Shown piece by piece: positions 38,635 through 41,118 of a stretch of 41,118 nt of DNA. The notes beneath the pieces are model-generated. The model was given only the letters and a program-made list of their open reading frames with translations. It was not told where the DNA came from and did not search any database. The position numbers were made by a program, and so were the translations under genes. Location of the stretch: the NCBI GenBank assembly GCA_019873685.1, contig JAIOAT010000030.1, positions 1-41,118 of the forward strand. The letters are read 5' to 3'. Position 1 is the stretch's first letter, and each line of letters begins with the position of its first letter. The DNA comes from Chloroflexota bacterium (GTDB lineage: Bacteria > Chloroflexota > Anaerolineae > Aggregatilineales > Ch27).

Positions 38635-39471
38635 ATGCATGCGCATACCGACACTCTGATCAGCGAGCTGCAGGAGCGGGCGCGCCAGATCCGCCTGGAT
38701 ACGCTGGATATGGTCTACCGGCGTCAGGCGGGCCACCCCGGCGGGTCATTCTCGGCGGCGGAAATCCTGGCGGCGCTATACTTCCACCACCTCAAGATTG
38801 ACCCGGCGAATCCCCGCTGGCCGGAGCGCGACCGCTTCATCTTGAGCAAGGGGCACGCTGCGGCGGCGCTCTACGCGGCGCTGGCCCGGCGCGGCTATTT
38901 CCCCGTGGAGGACCTGGAGAAATGGGGGCACCTGGACGGCCACCTGCAGGGCCACCCGGACCGCGTCAAGACGCCCGGCGTGGAAATGTCTTCCGGCTTT
39001 CTGGGGCACGGGTTGTCGATCGCGGTGGGGATGGCGCTGGCGCAGCGTCTGGGCGGGCCGCGTTACCACATTTATGTCCTGATGAGCGATGGCTGCATGC
39101 AGTCCGGAGTCGCCTGGGAAGGGGCGCTGGCGGCGGCCAAGTACCGCTGCCATGAAGTCACGGTGATCATGGACTATAACGATGTGCAGCTGGACGGCGC
39201 AGCCCATGACATCATGCCGTTGGAGCCGCTCATCGATAAGTGGAAGGCCTTTGGCTTTGCCGTGCTGGAGATCAACGGGCATAACCTCCGGCAGGTTCTG
39301 GATGCCCTGGATGAAGCCCTGGAAATCCACAGTATGCCGACGGTGATCCTGGCGCACACCACCAAGGGCAAAGGGGTTTCCTTTATGGAAAACACGGCGC
39401 TGTGGCATGGCGCGGTCCCCAACAGCGAGCAGTACGCCAAGGCCCGCGCCGAGTTACTGGGGGGAGCATGA
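38635..39471 (+). CDS. Transketolase-like N-terminal subunit
   Basis: A 278-residue protein equal to the thiamine-diphosphate-binding half of transketolase. Conserved histidines are in QAGHPGGS (34) and SKGHAAAALY (74). The metal/cofactor motif normally written GDGE...EG reads SDGCMQSG (151-158), with Asn182 in DYNDVQLDG still present; this departs from housekeeping transketolases. It overlaps the start of the C-terminal subunit gene by one base, so the two are translated together and form one enzyme. Split transketolase-like pairs act in specialised routes, for example on apulose 4-phosphate in apiose catabolism. Confidence 0.92.
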   Translation: MHAHTDTLISELQERARQIRLDTLDMVYRRQAGHPGGSFSAAEILAALYFHHLKIDPANPRWPERDRFILSKGHAAAALYAALARRGYFPVEDLEKWGHLDGHLQGHPDRVKTPGVEMSSGFLGHGLSIAVGMALAQRLGGPRYHIYVLMSDGCMQSGVAWEGALAAAKYRCHEVTVIMDYNDVQLDGAAHDIMPLEPLIDKWKAFGFAVLEINGHNLRQVLDALDEALEIHSMPTVILAHTTKGKGVSFMENTALWHGAVPNSEQYAKARAELLGGA

Positions 39472-40421
39472 TGGCTGAGGTACCACAACGCCAGGCTTAT
39501 GGCATGGCTCTCGCTGAATACGGGGATGTGAACCCGGATGTCGTCGTCCTCGACGCCGATGTATCGTCCTCCACGCTGACCAAGTACTTCGCCGATCGTC
39601 ATCCATCTCGCTTTTTCAACCTGGGGGTCACGGAAGCGTCGATGGTCAATGTCGGGGTAGGGCTGGCGCTGAGCGGCAAGATTCCCTTCGTGAACACCTT
39701 CGCCGCCCTCTTGACCCTGCGCGCCTGTGAGCAGATCCGTACCTGTGTGGCCTACGCCAACGCCAACGTTAAGCTGATTGGCGGCTACGCCGGACTGTCG
39801 GATTACAAAGACGGGCCGACGCACTTCGCTGTCAACGATGTCGCCCTGATGCGCGCCATGCCCAATGTGGTCGTCATCGCCCCGGCGGATAACATCGAGG
39901 CGGCGCGGATGGTGCGGGCCATTGCCGAGCATGAAGGCCCGGTGTATATGCGGATCAGCCGGGCGGCAGTGCCCGACGTGTTCGGCCCGGATCATCAGGT
40001 GCAGATCGGCAAAGGGATCATGCTGCGACCCGGCAGCGATGTGACCATCATCGGCTCAGGCAGCATGATGGGACGGTGTGTCCGGGCGGCGGATCAACTG
40101 GCGGCGGAAGGGGTGAGCGTCCGTCTGCTGAACATCCACACCCTCAAGCCGCTGGATGTTGACCTGATCTGCCAGGCCGCCGAAGAAACCGGCGCTCTGG
40201 TGACAGCAGAGGATCACAGCGTCATCGGGGGACTGGGTGGAGCGGTGGCCGAGGCGCTTGGTCGCTGTTGCCCGACGGTGCTGGAAACGGTCGGGTTGCA
40301 GGACACCTTTGCCGGCACCGGGCTGGACACCGAGTCCTTGATGGATGCCTGGGGGCTGGCGGTACAGGATATCATCAACGCAGCGCGGCGGGCTGTGGAG
40401 CGCAAAGCCCGGCGCCGCTGA
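39471..40421 (+). CDS. Transketolase-like C-terminal subunit
   Basis: A 316-residue protein equal to the pyrimidine-binding and C-terminal domains of transketolase. The catalytic Glu55 is in GVTEASMVNVGVGLAL. GGYAGLSDYKDGPTHFAVND is the conserved loop of the family. Two candidate ATGs occur, at 39468 and 39471; the latter has better spacing from GGGGAG and overlaps the TGA of the N-terminal subunit by one base. It forms the active enzyme with that subunit. Confidence 0.92.
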   Translation: MAEVPQRQAYGMALAEYGDVNPDVVVLDADVSSSTLTKYFADRHPSRFFNLGVTEASMVNVGVGLALSGKIPFVNTFAALLTLRACEQIRTCVAYANANVKLIGGYAGLSDYKDGPTHFAVNDVALMRAMPNVVVIAPADNIEAARMVRAIAEHEGPVYMRISRAAVPDVFGPDHQVQIGKGIMLRPGSDVTIIGSGSMMGRCVRAADQLAAEGVSVRLLNIHTLKPLDVDLICQAAEETGALVTAEDHSVIGGLGGAVAEALGRCCPTVLETVGLQDTFAGTGLDTESLMDAWGLAVQDIINAARRAVERKARRR

Positions 40422-40465
40422 TCCCGCCCGTCATCGCTATGCCAGTCATTGAAGGAGCGTCACCC

Positions 40466-41095
40466 ATGCGAATCGCCGTGATCAATGAAACCAGCGCCGC
40501 TGACCGGAACGCCGATATCCTGGCGGCGCTGGAAGGCCGCGGGCACACCATCATAAACGCCGGGATGGTCAGGAACGGGGCCAAACCGGAACTGACTTAC
40601 ATCCACACCGGGCTGTACGCCGCCATGCTCCTCAACCTGGGCCGGGTGGATTTTGTCGTCGGCGGGTGCGGGACGGGGCAGGGCTTTTTGAACGCCGTCA
40701 TGCAGTACCCGGGGGTGGTCTGCGGGCATATCCTCAACTCGCTGGATGCGTGGCTTTTCGCCCAGATCAATGGCGGCAACTGCATCTCGCTGGCGCTGAA
40801 TCAGGGCTATGGCTGGGCGGCGGATGTCAACCTGCGCTTCATCTTCGACCGGCTGTTCAGCGTCGAACCCGGCGGCGGCTACCCGCCGCACCGCCGCGAA
40901 TCGCAGCAGGAATCGCGGCGGATTCTGGCCAGCGTCTCCGCGGCGACTCACCGGCCCTTCGCTGAGATCATCGCCCTGCTACCCGATTCGGTGATCAAGC
41001 CGGTGCTGGAATTTCCCGGCGCGGCGGCGCTGATTGACGTCGATTCGATCGCGGATGCCGATCTCCGCGCGGCGCTGCGGCAGCGGATGATGTAG
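40466..41095 (+). CDS. RpiB/LacA/LacB-family sugar-phosphate isomerase
   Basis: A 209-residue protein. The first 150 residues follow the RpiB/LacB fold; the catalytic Cys68 lies in GCGTGQG (67-73), and NGGNCISLA corresponds to the NANVL segment of RpiB. An extra C-terminal tail of about 60 residues is typical of the longer subgroup linked to unusual sugar phosphates. The ATG at 40466 has AAGGAG 8 nt upstream; an upstream in-frame ATG at 40439 lacks such a site. It begins 44 bp after the transketolase subunit and is the last complete gene of the window. It probably interconverts an aldose and ketose phosphate produced or consumed by the transketolase. Confidence 0.88.
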   Translation: MRIAVINETSAADRNADILAALEGRGHTIINAGMVRNGAKPELTYIHTGLYAAMLLNLGRVDFVVGGCGTGQGFLNAVMQYPGVVCGHILNSLDAWLFAQINGGNCISLALNQGYGWAADVNLRFIFDRLFSVEPGGGYPPHRRESQQESRRILASVSAATHRPFAEIIALLPDSVIKPVLEFPGAAALIDVDSIADADLRAALRQRMM

Positions 41096-41118
41096 GGCGG
41101 AGGCCGGGAGGCCAGAGG
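41096..41118. repeat. GGCCAGAGG-type repeat at the window edge
   Basis: The final bases (including GGCCGGGAGGCCAGAGG) resemble the degenerate repeat at 432-531. The element may continue past the window. Confidence 0.35.

Overview
This window is GC-rich, densely coded and devoted almost entirely to sugar import and breakdown. The organism is probably a free-living heterotrophic member of the Chloroflexota (Anaerolineae-like). That is inferred from the mix of families: several CUT1-type sugar ABC cassettes without their own ATPase, LacI, DeoR and IclR regulators, GH65 enzymes and zinc-less ROK kinases. No marker gene, rRNA or tRNA is present to prove it.

Region 1 (about 0.5-13.5 kb) is an amino-sugar / tagatose-phosphate locus. 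A leftward set (LacD-type tagatose-bisphosphate aldolase, DeoR regulator, GlmS-like SIS protein, ROK kinase) is divergent from a rightward set (GatZ/KbaZ-like protein, second SIS protein, substrate-binding protein, two permeases, NagA deacetylase, UPF0309-type SIS protein, second ROK kinase). Together they suggest import of an N-acetylated hexosamine, phosphorylation, deacetylation by NagA, deamination/isomerisation by SIS enzymes, and aldol cleavage at the tagatose-bisphosphate level. A repeated TGATTGTTT-type sequence at both promoter regions is the likely DeoR operator.

Region 2 (about 26.9 down to 13.5 kb, leftward) is a nine-gene run led by a LacI regulator. It holds a beta-phosphoglucomutase/GH65 phosphorylase fusion, a substrate-binding protein, two permeases, a second GH65/GH95-like enzyme, a membrane protein with a spermidine-synthase-like domain, a six-hairpin glycosidase-like protein and a YesL/DUF624 membrane protein. 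It looks like uptake and phosphorolysis of an alpha-glucoside. A perfect 18-bp palindrome lies just downstream of the lacI promoter.

Region 3 (about 34.7 down to 27.1 kb, leftward) carries a ribose-type (CUT2) transporter: ATPase, permease, and a binding protein made of two tandem, recently duplicated ligand-binding domains. A CUT1 cassette (binding protein and two permeases) follows.

Region 4 (34.9-41.1 kb, rightward) starts with an IclR regulator, divergent from region 3, followed by a Gfo/Idh/MocA dehydrogenase, an IolD/acetolactate-synthase-like thiamine-diphosphate enzyme, a split transketolase and an RpiB/LacAB-type isomerase. Near-consensus promoters and several copies of a 17-bp palindrome (GTTGY-N7-RCAAC) tie regions 3 and 4 into one probable IclR regulon. 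The combination suggests catabolism of an unusual polyol, cyclitol or branched sugar that I cannot identify; it is the best candidate here for an undescribed pathway.

All three CUT1 binding-protein genes are followed, 19-25 nt after the stop codon, by a strong hairpin before the first permease gene. No phage, transposase, CRISPR array, rRNA or tRNA was seen.
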